43,971 nt of DNA, from the NCBI GenBank assembly GCA_934155625.1, contig CAKPHD010000010.1, positions 1 to 43,971 on the forward strand. Reading direction: 5' to 3'. This document shows, piece by piece, positions 1 through 7,338 of the stretch (its first letter is position 1; the number at the start of each line of letters is the position of its first letter). The DNA is from an uncultured Clostridia bacterium. GTDB lineage: Bacteria; Bacillota; Clostridia; TANB77; CAG-508. The position numbers and the translations under genes were made by a program. The notes beneath the pieces are model-generated. The model did not search any database, was not told the origin of the DNA, and was given only the letters and a program-made list of their open reading frames with translations.

Positions 1-2
1 GA

Positions 3-383
3 ACAGCTCAAGCAGATTTAAAAACAAATAGTACAAATTGGGGAAATTACTTAAATAATTTATGGAATATAACAAATGAAAATTCAAAATATGCACCAAA
101 TGGTTCAGGATGGACGAGCGGAGTGTATGGAGCAAAAGGTTCAGGTACAAGTATATTATTATCAACAGGAGCAAGTGATACATTTAGTAAACAGGGAATA
201 TATGATTTAGCTGGAAATGTATGGGAATGGACACTAGAATATACTTCTCGTTCGAGCAGTCCTTGTGTCGTTCGTGGGGGCTATTACAGCAGCAGTGGCA
301 GCGGTTTTCCAGCGGCCTACCGTAGCTTCGACAGTACGACCTATTACCTTAGCACCGTTGGTTTTAGGGCTTCACTTTTCTAA
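3..383 (+). CDS. SUMF1/C-type-lectin-fold protein, 3' end only; likely DGR target
   Basis: The reading frame is open to the left edge, so only the last 126 codons are seen. The part GIYDLAGNVWEWT (about codons 70-82 of the fragment) and the end VVRGGYY...VGFRASLF are hallmarks of the formylglycine-generating-enzyme (SUMF1) domain, a C-type-lectin fold. That fold serves both in true FGE enzymes and as the display scaffold of diversity-generating retroelement targets. The last ~45 codons differ sharply from the rest of the window. They are GC-rich and dominated by codons ending in C or T (TAC, AGC, AGT, GGC, GAC, ACC), whereas the upstream part uses A/T-ending codons. This is what adenine-directed mutagenesis of AAC/AAT codons leaves behind. 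I infer a DGR target or ligand-binding protein rather than an FGE. Protein length, signal peptide and N-terminal domains lie outside the window. Confidence 0.85.
   Translation, partial: TAQADLKTNSTNWGNYLNNLWNITNENSKYAPNGSGWTSGVYGAKGSGTSILLSTGASDTFSKQGIYDLAGNVWEWTLEYTSRSSSPCVVRGGYYSSSGSGFPAAYRSFDSTTYYLSTVGFRASLF
240..383 (+). other. Candidate DGR variable region (VR)
   Basis: This 3'-terminal segment runs from about the TATACTTCTCG stretch to the stop codon. It is a GC-rich, NNY-codon-rich block in an otherwise AT-rich gene. It ends with a less variable-looking tail (VGFRASLF), the place where the initiation-of-mutagenic-homing sequence sits in known DGRs. No reverse transcriptase, accessory avd gene or template repeat is visible in the window. 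The assignment therefore rests on fold, position and codon pattern only. Confidence 0.6.
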
Positions 384-400
384 ATCGTAGCACTGTGTGC

Positions 401-577
401 AATATAAAAATATAAACTTTGCATTTCGTTACTCGGCTTACTTCAAAGCTCTAGAATTTCTAATTTATTTTACGGCACCCTTCCACTAGCGTGAACTCTT
501 TCCGTAAAATTGCATAGAAATTCTGGAGCTTTTCCGTGCACATTCGTAACTACATTTAAAGTTTATGTTTGTATATT
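401..577. repeat. 177-bp imperfect palindrome just after the VR gene
   Basis: Inner arms 445-475 and 502-533 are near-complementary (AAAGCTCTAGAATTTC against GAAATTCTGGAGCTTT, closing on TTACGG/CCGTAA). The loop is about 26 nt. Outer arms 401-420 and 558-577 also pair at about 17 of 20 positions. The middle portions pair poorly. It begins 17 nt after the stop codon of the lectin-fold gene. It has no T-run and is much larger than an ordinary terminator, so it could form a cruciform in DNA or a long hairpin in RNA. Confidence 0.75.
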
Positions 578-623
578 GGTGAGGTTAGAGGTGGATGCAA
601 TAAATGAAAAGGCGATTATATAC

Positions 624-662
624 AAATAAATCCTAGGAATTTTATTTCTAGGATTTATTTGA
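624..662. terminator. Rho-independent terminator-like hairpin
   Basis: AAATAAATCCTA pairs with TAGGATTTATTT around a short AT loop, giving a stem of 12 or more pairs with T-rich and A-rich flanks. It probably ends the transcript coming from the left. The rest of 384-757 holds the large palindrome and no credible gene. Confidence 0.6.
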
Positions 663-757
663 CGCTTACAATACTACTTTAGATATTAGTAATAGTAAAA
701 AAGAAGCAATACAAAAACTACAACTAATCATATTTTTGTTGAAATATAAGCATACCC

Positions 758-786
758 TTGAAAAAAATACCAATATATAGTATAAT
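758..786 (+). promoter_or_regulatory. Sigma-A promoter for prfA
   Basis: TTGAAA (758-763), a 17-nt spacer and TATAAT (781-786), 33 nt upstream of the prfA start. The -10 is perfect, the -35 is 5 of 6 and the spacing is ideal. Confidence 0.8.
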
Positions 787-818
787 ATAAAACGAATTTA
801 GAGAAAAGGAGAATAATT

Positions 819-1880
819 ATGTTTGACAAATTAGAAGTAGTAGAAGCAAGATATGAAGAATTGACAAAATTAATAAGTGATCCAGAAGTGATTGCAAATC
901 AAACAGAATGGCAAAAATTAATAAAAGAACATAGTTCAATAGAAGAAATAGTACAAAAATATAGGGAATATAAAAAAGAAAAGCAAAGAATGGAAGATGC
1001 TAAAGAAATGATGGAAGACAAAGAACTAAAAGAATTAGCAGAAGCAGACTATTATGAAGCTAAAGAAAATATTCCACATATTGAAGATGAATTAAAAACA
1101 TTGTTAATACCAAAAGATCCAAATGATGATAAAAACATTATTTGTGAAATCCGTGGTGGTGCAGGTGGAGATGAAGCTGCACTATTTGCAGGAACATTAT
1201 TTAGAATGTATTCAATGTATGCAGAAAGAAAACATTGGAAAATTGATATTTTAAATGAAAACGAAACAGAGTTAGGTGGATATAAAGAAATATCATTTAT
1301 GATTACAGGAAAAGGTGCATACAGTAGATTGAAATTCGAAAGTGGTGTACATAGAGTACAAAGAGTTCCTGATACAGAAAGTAGTGGAAGAATACATACA
1401 TCAACAGCTACAGTTGCAGTTTTACCAGTTGTAGAAGATGTAGAAATTGATATAAATCCAGCAGATATAAAAATGGAAGTATTTAGAGCATCAGGAGCTG
1501 GAGGACAACATGTTAATAAAACATCTTCAGCCGTAAGACTTATACATGAGCCAACAGGAATAGTTGCTGAATGTCAAACAGAACGTTCACAATTACAAAA
1601 CAGAGAATATGCTATGAAAATGCTTAGATCAAAATTATATAATATAGAAAAAGAAAAGCAAGATTCAGAAATAGCAAATGCAAGAAAAATACAAGTTGGT
1701 AGTGGTGATAGAAGTGAAAAAATACGTACATACAATTATCCACAAGGACGTATAACAGACCATAGAATTGGAATGAGCATATTCCAAATGGAAAATTTCC
1801 TAAATGGAGATTTAGATGAGATGATTGACAATTTAATTGCAGCAGATAGAGCTGAAAGATTAAAAGGAGAAGAAGAATAA
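819..1880 (+). CDS. prfA: Peptide chain release factor 1 (RF1)
   Basis: Cytosolic release factor that reads UAA and UAG in the ribosomal A site and triggers hydrolysis of peptidyl-tRNA. At 353 residues it is normal length for RF1. The GGQ peptidyl-hydrolysis motif is at residues 228-230 within SGAGGQHVNKTSSAVR. The codon-recognition tripeptide is the PxT of RF1 (RVPDTESSGRIHTST) rather than the SPF of RF2. An N-terminal helical domain rich in Glu/Lys precedes it. The start follows AAAGGAG at a good distance. The gene sits alone between its own promoter and a strong terminator. The usual clostridial neighbour prmC is absent here. The assignment is secure. Confidence 0.97.
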   Translation: MFDKLEVVEARYEELTKLISDPEVIANQTEWQKLIKEHSSIEEIVQKYREYKKEKQRMEDAKEMMEDKELKELAEADYYEAKENIPHIEDELKTLLIPKDPNDDKNIICEIRGGAGGDEAALFAGTLFRMYSMYAERKHWKIDILNENETELGGYKEISFMITGKGAYSRLKFESGVHRVQRVPDTESSGRIHTSTATVAVLPVVEDVEIDINPADIKMEVFRASGAGGQHVNKTSSAVRLIHEPTGIVAECQTERSQLQNREYAMKMLRSKLYNIEKEKQDSEIANARKIQVGSGDRSEKIRTYNYPQGRITDHRIGMSIFQMENFLNGDLDEMIDNLIAADRAERLKGEEE

Positions 1881-1910
1881 AAGTTGGCAAAAGGATATTA
1901 TCTTGAAAAG

Positions 1911-1960
1911 AATCCCTTAATTATTAGACAAAAAGTTTAATAATTAGGGGATTTTATTAT
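1911..1960 (+). terminator. prfA terminator
   Basis: The stem AATCCCTTAATTATTA (1911-1926) pairs with TAATAATTAGGGGATT (1938-1953) and is followed by a T-rich tail. Confidence 0.85.
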
Positions 1961-2092
1961 AAAAATAGTATATTTTATAAAAAAATGTCAAAAATATAAA
2001 GTATACTTTATATTTTTTCTAGAATATTACAAAGTATACTTTATAAAAAAGTTGATAAATTATAAAATATACTTTATAATATATAAAAATCA
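1961..2092. repeat. Four palindromic sites at exact 33-bp period
   Basis: Copies of the palindrome TATAAAGTATACTTTATA or close variants have their GTATAC-like centres at 1968, 2001, 2034 and 2067, exactly 33 bp apart. The second (1995-2012) is a perfect 18-bp palindrome. The third has the perfect core AAAGTATACTTT. The first and fourth each carry one or two changes. The ~15-bp spacers are AT-rich and unrelated. The array fills the gap between the prfA terminator and the pcrA promoter. Regular spacing on one face of the helix suggests cooperative protein binding. An isolated similar site (AAAATGTATATTTTA) lies near 4615. Confidence 0.75.
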
Positions 2093-2167
2093 AATATTCA
2101 GACTGATATATATGCCAATAAGAAATAAAGTGAAACATAGAAAAATAAAAAAGGTTGTTTAAAGCTA

Positions 2168-2196
2168 TTGCAAAAATAAAAAAAATGTAGTAAAAT
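2168..2196 (+). promoter_or_regulatory. Sigma-A promoter for pcrA
   Basis: TTGCAA (2168-2173), a 17-nt spacer and TAAAAT (2191-2196), ending 33 nt before the chosen start. Confidence 0.65.
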
Positions 2197-2229
2197 ACAA
2201 ACAAATATTTGAAAAGAAAGAGAGAAAAA

Positions 2230-4545
2230 ATGGAAGAAATACTAAAAGGATTAAATGATAAACAATACGAAGCAGTAGTAAATACAGAAGGTCCATGCTT
2301 AGTAATCGCTGGTGCAGGAAGTGGAAAAACAAAAGTATTAACACATAAAATTGCATATTTAATGGGAGAAAAAAAGATATTACCATGGAATATTTTAGCA
2401 ATAACATTTACTAATAAAGCAGCAAAAGAAATGAAAGAAAGAATCGAATTATTAGTAGGTGATGCTGCAAAAGATATGTGGGTAGGAACATTCCATTCAA
2501 TATGTGTAAGAATATTAAGAAAGTTTATAGACAGAATTGGATTTGACTCATCATTTATAATATTTGACACATCAGACCAAAAAACAATGGTCAAACAAAT
2601 ATTAAAAGACTTACAAATGGATGACAAAATGTTTACAGATAGATCTGTAATATCAGAAATAAGTAACGCTAAAAATGAAATGTTAGAGCCAGATGCTTAC
2701 GCAGTAAAGGCACAAGGAGATTTTAGAAAATCAAAAATAGCAGAAGTATATGAAAGATATCAAAAAAGATTAAAAGAAAACAATGCAATAGACTTTGATG
2801 ATATAATCAATTACACAATAAAAATACTTATGGAAAATCCAGATGTATTGGAATATTATTCAAATAAATTCCAATATATTTTAGTAGATGAGTATCAGGA
2901 TACAAACAAATCTCAATTTACATTAGTAACATTATTAGCATCAAAACATGGAAACATTACAGCAGTTGGAGACAATGACCAAGGTATATATAGCTTTAGA
3001 GGAGCTGATATTTCTAACATATTAAATTTTGAAAAGGACTTTCCGGGAACAAAGATAATAAAACTAGAACAAAATTACAGATGTACAGGTAATATTTTAA
3101 AAGTTGCAAATGCAGTAATAAAAAATAATGAAGTTAAATATGACAAAAAATTATGGACAGAAAATGATGTTGGAAATTTACCAAAAGTATTTTCTGCAGA
3201 TAATGAATATGATGAAGGAAGATATATTGCAGAACAAATAGGACATCTTATAAGAGAAGAAAAATATAAATATTCAGATTTCGCTGTATTATATAGAATG
3301 AATACACAATCAAGAGCAATAGAGGAAATACTAAGAAGAGAGGACATTCCATATAAAATAGTTGGTGGATTAAAGTTCTATGAAAGAAAAGAAATAAAAG
3401 ACACAATTTCATATTTAAGATTAATACAAAATCATGCTGATAATTTAAGTTTAAATAGAGTAATAAATGAACCTAAAAGAGGAATTGGAAAAACAAGTTT
3501 AGACAAAATTGCACAAATAGCAGAACAAAATAACATATCAATGTATGAAGTTATCAAAAATGCTGATGTTTATGGACTAAATAGAGTATTCTTAAACTCT
3601 AGGGAATTCATAGATTGCATAGAAAACATATCTGCAAAAAAAGATGACTATACAATTTCTGAATTAATCCAAAAAATATTAAAAGATACAGGCTATACAA
3701 AAGCATTAGAAAATGAAAATACAATAGAGGCTGAAAATAGAATTGCAAACTTAGAGGAATTTTTAAATGTTGCAGTAGAATTTGAAGAGGAATCTGCAGA
3801 TAGTGGATTAAGTGATTTCTTAGAGGGAATAACATTATCAAGTGATTTAGATAATGTAGAAGAAACAGATGAATCTGTAACATTAATGACATTACATAGT
3901 GCAAAAGGGCTAGAATTCCCAGTAGTATTTTTAGTTGGAATGGAAGAGGGAATTTTCCCAGGATATAAATCAATTGGTGAGCAAAAAGAACTAGAAGAAG
4001 AAAGACGTTTGTGTTATGTAGGTGTAACAAGAGCAAAAGAAAATTTATTTTTAACAAATAGCAAGCAACGAACAACATTTGGCTCAACAACACATAATCC
4101 ACCATCAAGATTTTTACAAGAAATTCCAAAGGACTTATTAGATGGGTATGATGATGCAATTTCAACAATGCCTAAGAACAATGACATATTTGGAGATAGT
4201 AATTATACTTGGAGTTATGGAAGTAAAAATAATGGAAATATTAAAACATATAAGGCTACGGAGCCACAGTATGCAACAGCAGCTACTGGAATTGGTAAGA
4301 AAAATGAAGGATTTTCATTTAGAACAGCAGAGAGTTTCTTAAATAATATAGGTAAAAAATCAACAAATAATAATATTGATTTTTCTTCATATCAATCTGG
4401 TGCAAGAGTATATCATAAGAAATTTGGAGAAGGAACAATTAATTATGTAGAACCTGAAGGGGAAGATCTAAAAGTTGATATTAATTTTGATAAAGTAGGT
4501 CATAAACGTTTAATGGCTAAATATGCAAATTTGGAAATATTATAA
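2230..4545 (+). CDS. pcrA: ATP-dependent DNA helicase PcrA/UvrD
   Basis: Superfamily 1A 3'-5' DNA helicase for nucleotide-excision and mismatch repair, removal of recombinases and rolling-circle replication. About 771 residues, typical length. Walker A GAGSGKT is at residues 28-34. The motif II region reads LVDEYQDTNKSQ. Other helicase motifs follow in order: GDNDQGIYSFRGAD, LEQNYRC, VTLMTLHSAKGLEF and VGVTRAKENLFL. The C-terminal ~60 residues (GARVYHKKFGEGTINYVEPEGEDLKVDINF) form the Tudor-like RNA-polymerase-binding domain of PcrA. I chose ATG 2230 after GAAAGAGAG; a TTG at 2209 in frame would add 7 residues but has no ribosome site. It is monocistronic, with its own terminator. Confidence 0.96.
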   Translation: MEEILKGLNDKQYEAVVNTEGPCLVIAGAGSGKTKVLTHKIAYLMGEKKILPWNILAITFTNKAAKEMKERIELLVGDAAKDMWVGTFHSICVRILRKFIDRIGFDSSFIIFDTSDQKTMVKQILKDLQMDDKMFTDRSVISEISNAKNEMLEPDAYAVKAQGDFRKSKIAEVYERYQKRLKENNAIDFDDIINYTIKILMENPDVLEYYSNKFQYILVDEYQDTNKSQFTLVTLLASKHGNITAVGDNDQGIYSFRGADISNILNFEKDFPGTKIIKLEQNYRCTGNILKVANAVIKNNEVKYDKKLWTENDVGNLPKVFSADNEYDEGRYIAEQIGHLIREEKYKYSDFAVLYRMNTQSRAIEEILRREDIPYKIVGGLKFYERKEIKDTISYLRLIQNHADNLSLNRVINEPKRGIGKTSLDKIAQIAEQNNISMYEVIKNADVYGLNRVFLNSREFIDCIENISAKKDDYTISELIQKILKDTGYTKALENENTIEAENRIANLEEFLNVAVEFEEESADSGLSDFLEGITLSSDLDNVEETDESVTLMTLHSAKGLEFPVVFLVGMEEGIFPGYKSIGEQKELEEERRLCYVGVTRAKENLFLTNSKQRTTFGSTTHNPPSRFLQEIPKDLLDGYDDAISTMPKNNDIFGDSNYTWSYGSKNNGNIKTYKATEPQYATAATGIGKKNEGFSFRTAESFLNNIGKKSTNNNIDFSSYQSGARVYHKKFGEGTINYVEPEGEDLKVDINFDKVGHKRLMAKYANLEIL

Positions 4546-4552
4546 AATGTGA

Positions 4553-4596
4553 TGGAGAATATTGAGATAAAAAATCAATATTCTCCATATTTTTTG
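4553..4596 (+). terminator. pcrA terminator
   Basis: The stem TGGAGAATATTGA (4553-4565) pairs with TCAATATTCTCCA (4575-4587) and is followed by T-rich sequence. Confidence 0.9.
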
Positions 4597-4724
4597 TAAC
4601 TATATAAAATATTAAAATGTATATTTTATACACAAAGAGCATACAGAAAAAACATGTTGCTGAATATACTATTTAAAAAATATTTATGATATTATTATGT
4701 AAAAGATAAGAAAGGAGAGAAAAT

Positions 4725-5513
4725 ATGGAATCTAATCCAATGAAAATTTTAATAATAGAAGATGATATTAATGATTGCAATAAATTTATTAATTGTGTAA
4801 AAAGTAGAGATGACATAGAAATAGTTGCTATAACAGATTCAGATATTGAAGGCTTAAAATATGTAAAAACTAAAAATCCTGAAGGAATTATTTTAGATTT
4901 AGAATTGAATAATAGTACAAATGGAAGTACTGATTCTTTAGGATTTTTGGACGAGTTAAAACATTTAAAATTAAAATATGAACCAATCGTAATTGTAACT
5001 ACACATGTAAATTCAAAAAGAACTTATCAGATATTACATAGAAAAGGCGTGGATTTGATTCTTTATAAAGATCATCCAAGTTATTCTGCTAATCTTGTTT
5101 TAAATCATTTTATAAATTTAAGACAAGTGCCAATAGAAGTTTCAAGTCCATCAGTAGAGGAGTTGCTTAAAGATAAAAGAACAAAAATCTCTGATTGTAT
5201 TAATCGTGAACTAGACCTTATTGGTGTAACAGGAAATCTTAAAGGCAGAAAATATATTCATGATGCAATTTTATATTTAGTTGAAAATGAAGATACAGAT
5301 ATAAATATTGTAAAATACTTAACAACTGTATACAAAAAGTCTGAAACTACAATTAATAATGGAATAAAAAATGCAATTTATCATGCTTGGAGAACTTCTC
5401 CTATAGAAGATTTAACAAGATATTATACAGCTAGAGTTAATTACGAAACAGGATTACCAACAGCTATGGAATTTATATATTATTATAGAGATAAAGTTAG
5501 AGACATGATTTAA
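4725..5513 (+). CDS. Spo0A-like response regulator
   Basis: Two-domain transcription regulator. The N-terminal receiver domain (about 6-130) has the acidic pocket E12-D13-D14, phosphoacceptor D58 (GIILDLEL), switch Thr92/93 (VIVTTH) and Lys115 (LILYKD), so it should be phosphorylatable. A Ser/Thr/Asn-rich insertion follows D58. The C-terminal ~110 residues match the Spo0A DNA-binding domain in order: RELDLIGVTGNLKGRKYIHDA aligns with the 'GVPAHIKGYLYLREAI' region of Bacillus Spo0A, then NAIYHAWRT aligns with the recognition helix 'HAIEVAWSRG', then PTAMEFIYYYRDKVR aligns with 'PTNSEFIAMVADKLR'. It is either the sporulation master regulator in a divergent form or a paralogue; no second spo0A is in the window to compare. 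The ribosome site is AAAGGAGAG. It stands alone, just upstream of coat genes. Confidence 0.85.
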   Translation: MESNPMKILIIEDDINDCNKFINCVKSRDDIEIVAITDSDIEGLKYVKTKNPEGIILDLELNNSTNGSTDSLGFLDELKHLKLKYEPIVIVTTHVNSKRTYQILHRKGVDLILYKDHPSYSANLVLNHFINLRQVPIEVSSPSVEELLKDKRTKISDCINRELDLIGVTGNLKGRKYIHDAILYLVENEDTDINIVKYLTTVYKKSETTINNGIKNAIYHAWRTSPIEDLTRYYTARVNYETGLPTAMEFIYYYRDKVRDMI

Positions 5514-5523
5514 AAATTTGTTA

Positions 5524-5580
5524 AAAGAGACTAGCATATTTACAAAAAAATGTGAATATGTTATGGCTCTTTTTATTTTT
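5524..5580 (+). terminator. Terminator after the Spo0A-like gene
   Basis: A long bulged stem starts AAAGAG..TAGCATATT and returns through AATATG..GCTCTTT. It is followed by TTTTATTTTTTT. Confidence 0.8.
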
Positions 5581-5582
5581 TT

Positions 5583-5610
5583 GCATAAATAAAAAATGAT
5601 TGCACATAAT
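5583..5610 (+). promoter_or_regulatory. Sporulation-sigma-type promoter before coat genes
   Basis: GCATA (5583-5587), 17 nt, CATAATA (5605-5611). This fits the GNATA / CATNNTA pattern of sigma-G and sigma-E class promoters better than sigma-A. It lies 34 nt before a CotF-like gene, which agrees with mother-cell or forespore expression. It is AT-rich DNA, so chance similarity is possible. Confidence 0.45.
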
Positions 5611-5643
5611 ATTTTTATATTAAATTAGAAAGGGTGATTTTTA

Positions 5644-5832
5644 ATGGCAAATTTAAATCAAATAGAATTACAACATTTAAGACATTTAATTGGTGCACAT
5701 GAAACAGCATATCAAAAATTAAATGTTTATTCAGGACAAGTTCAAGATGCACAATTAAAGCAAATGTTTACAAAGTCAGCTCAAGATGCTTTAAACACAA
5801 AACAAAAACTTATGAGTTTTTTAAATGATTAA
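5644..5832 (+). CDS. Small spore-coat-like protein (CotF-type, N-terminal half)
   Basis: 62-residue, helical, Gln-rich protein (MANLNQIELQHLRHLIGAHE...). Short proteins of this pattern are paired with CotF proteins in many clostridial genomes, and the pair corresponds to the two halves of the helical, ferritin-like CotF fold. It has AGAAAGGGTGA upstream and is followed after 23 nt by the second CotF-like gene. I infer that the two products act together in the spore coat. No catalytic residues are visible. The family assignment is from pattern memory and could be checked with a Coat F profile search. Confidence 0.65.
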   Translation: MANLNQIELQHLRHLIGAHETAYQKLNVYSGQVQDAQLKQMFTKSAQDALNTKQKLMSFLND

Positions 5833-5855
5833 TTAAAGAAAGGATGAATTATATA

Positions 5856-6104
5856 ATGGATGAGAAAACAATGGTAAATGATATACTTGGAAGTGTAAAA
5901 GCAGATTTAGGCGCATACCAAACTGCAATTTCTGAGTCTGAAAATATGCAACTTAGACAAACTTTTCAACAAATAAGAAATAATGATGAGAGTTTTCAAT
6001 ATGAATTATTTAAAGTTGCAAATAATAAGGGATATTACAAACCAGCACAAAAAGCTTCTGATACAGAAGTTGAAACTGTTAAAACAGAATTACAACAAGG
6101 CTAA
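5856..6104 (+). CDS. Spore coat protein, CotF family
   Basis: 82 residues from ATG 5856 (MDEKTMVNDILGSVKADLGA), 12 nt after AGAAAGGA. An in-frame ATG at 5844 sits directly on the ribosome site and is less likely. The opening MDEKxMVxDIL, the central helix pairs and the late KVANNKGYYKPAQKAS match the Coat F domain, whose members usually end in a G-Y/W-Y-x-P-A/E motif. Coat F proteins are layered on the developing spore in the mother cell. It probably forms an operon with the preceding small gene and is closed by a terminator at 6121. Confidence 0.8.
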   Translation: MDEKTMVNDILGSVKADLGAYQTAISESENMQLRQTFQQIRNNDESFQYELFKVANNKGYYKPAQKASDTEVETVKTELQQG

Positions 6105-6120
6105 AGAGCCGTAAGTAAAA

Positions 6121-6147
6121 TAGCAAGAAATTTCTTGCTGTTTTTTT
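6121..6147 (+). terminator. Terminator after cotF-like pair
   Basis: TAGCAAGAAATTTCTTGCT is a self-complementary stem followed by seven T residues. Confidence 0.9.
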
Positions 6148-6283
6148 GCTTTTTAGAAATAATTAGAAATAAAACGAGAGAAAAAAAGAAAAAGTTAGTA
6201 AAAAAGAGAAAAATAATAATAAAAAAACTTGCTAAAAATAATTTAATGTTATACAATTTAAAAAAATATGTATAAGGGAGAAT

Positions 6284-7291
6284 ATGATGTTAAAACAAAT
6301 ATTAGTATTTGCAAGAAAATCAATGAAACTTACAATACTTATAGCTGTTTCTATATTCTTAATAATATGTGCAGTTGCACTATTTTTTAAGCCAATATAT
6401 AGTGTAACCATAAATGGAGAAGCAGTAGGGTATAGCAAAGATAAGAGTAAATTACAAAGTAAAATAAATAAATATATGGAATCTGGAGATGGAGAGAAAC
6501 ATGTAGCATTTGTACAAATAGACAATTTACCAGAATATAAAATGTGTTTATTAAAAAGAAATATAGTAACAAATGATGATGAAATATTTGAAAAAATAAA
6601 ACAATCAGGTGTTACATACTATAAATATTATGCAGTATTAGAGGGTGAAGAAGAAAAAGCTTATGTCAGTGATTTTTCACAAGCTGAAAGTGTAATAAAT
6701 CAATTAAAAGAAAAAAACAGTAACAATATTGATCAAATATCAATAATGGAAATGTATGATACAGACTTAAAAGATTTTGCAGAAGTTGATGCAACAGTTG
6801 CATCTTTATATAAAGAAAAAGTAGTAGTACAAGAACCAGTAAAAAACAATAAACAAATAGTAACAGGAAAAGTAAATACTTCAACAAATATATCATATCA
6901 AAAAGTAGGATTAAGCTTAAATTTAATAAGACCAATATCAGGAACTATAACATCTAGATTTGGAGCTAAAAGTAGTATTAGGTCAAGTGACCATACTGGA
7001 CTAGATATAGGAGCGCCAATAGGTACACCCGTAAAAGTTGCAGCTGGAGGAACAGTAACATTTGCAGGATATAAAGGTTCATATGGTTATTTAGTTGTCG
7101 TTTCACATGGTAATGGTATAGAAACATATTATGGTCATTGCAGCAAATTATATGTATCAGCAGGACAAACTGTAAGTCAAGGCGAAGTTATTTCTGCCGT
7201 TGGAAATACAGGAAATAGTACAGGACCACATTTGCATTTAGAAATTAGAGTAAACGGTGTAGCATATAATCCACAAAATTATTTATATTAA
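6284..7291 (+). CDS. Membrane-anchored M23 peptidase
   Basis: 335 residues. One N-terminal membrane segment (about 16-36, LTILIAVSIFLIICAVALFF) is followed by a ~170-residue extracytoplasmic region with no motif I can name. The C-terminal LytM/M23 domain is about residues 215-335. Zn ligands are present: HTGLDIG carries the H...D pair and HLHLE carries the H-x-H, with YYGHC between them, so it should be an active endopeptidase cutting peptide cross-links in peptidoglycan. SpoIIQ of clostridia has the same layout, and sporulation genes lie on the left, so a SpoIIQ-like role is possible but not shown. The start ATG 6284 follows AAGGGAG. It converges on mecA, sharing a terminator. Confidence 0.85.
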   Translation: MMLKQILVFARKSMKLTILIAVSIFLIICAVALFFKPIYSVTINGEAVGYSKDKSKLQSKINKYMESGDGEKHVAFVQIDNLPEYKMCLLKRNIVTNDDEIFEKIKQSGVTYYKYYAVLEGEEEKAYVSDFSQAESVINQLKEKNSNNIDQISIMEMYDTDLKDFAEVDATVASLYKEKVVVQEPVKNNKQIVTGKVNTSTNISYQKVGLSLNLIRPISGTITSRFGAKSSIRSSDHTGLDIGAPIGTPVKVAAGGTVTFAGYKGSYGYLVVVSHGNGIETYYGHCSKLYVSAGQTVSQGEVISAVGNTGNSTGPHLHLEIRVNGVAYNPQNYLY

Positions 7292-7298
7292 AAAATAA

Positions 7299-7338
7299 AT
7301 GTCAAAAGGTATAAACAAACCTTTTGACAATTTTTTTT
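7299..7338. terminator. Bidirectional terminator between M23 and mecA genes
   Basis: GTCAAAAGG (7301-7309) pairs with CCTTTTGAC (7320-7328). T8 follows on the plus strand and an A-rich run precedes, which serves the minus-strand gene. The mecA stop codon lies inside the T-run. Confidence 0.9.

Noticed and set aside
384..800. Search for a DGR reverse transcriptase, avd gene or template repeat next to the VR
   Set aside because: No open frame or VR-like repeat is present in this stretch or elsewhere in the window.
1961..2092. CRISPR-like appearance of 18-bp repeats with 15-bp spacers
   Set aside because: Repeats and spacers are far too short, the repeats are perfect palindromes, and no cas gene is present.
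2019..2627. Long minus-strand open frame over the pcrA start
   Set aside because: It is antisense to a certain gene, with a Phe/Ile/Leu-rich translation typical of the reverse of AT-rich coding DNA.
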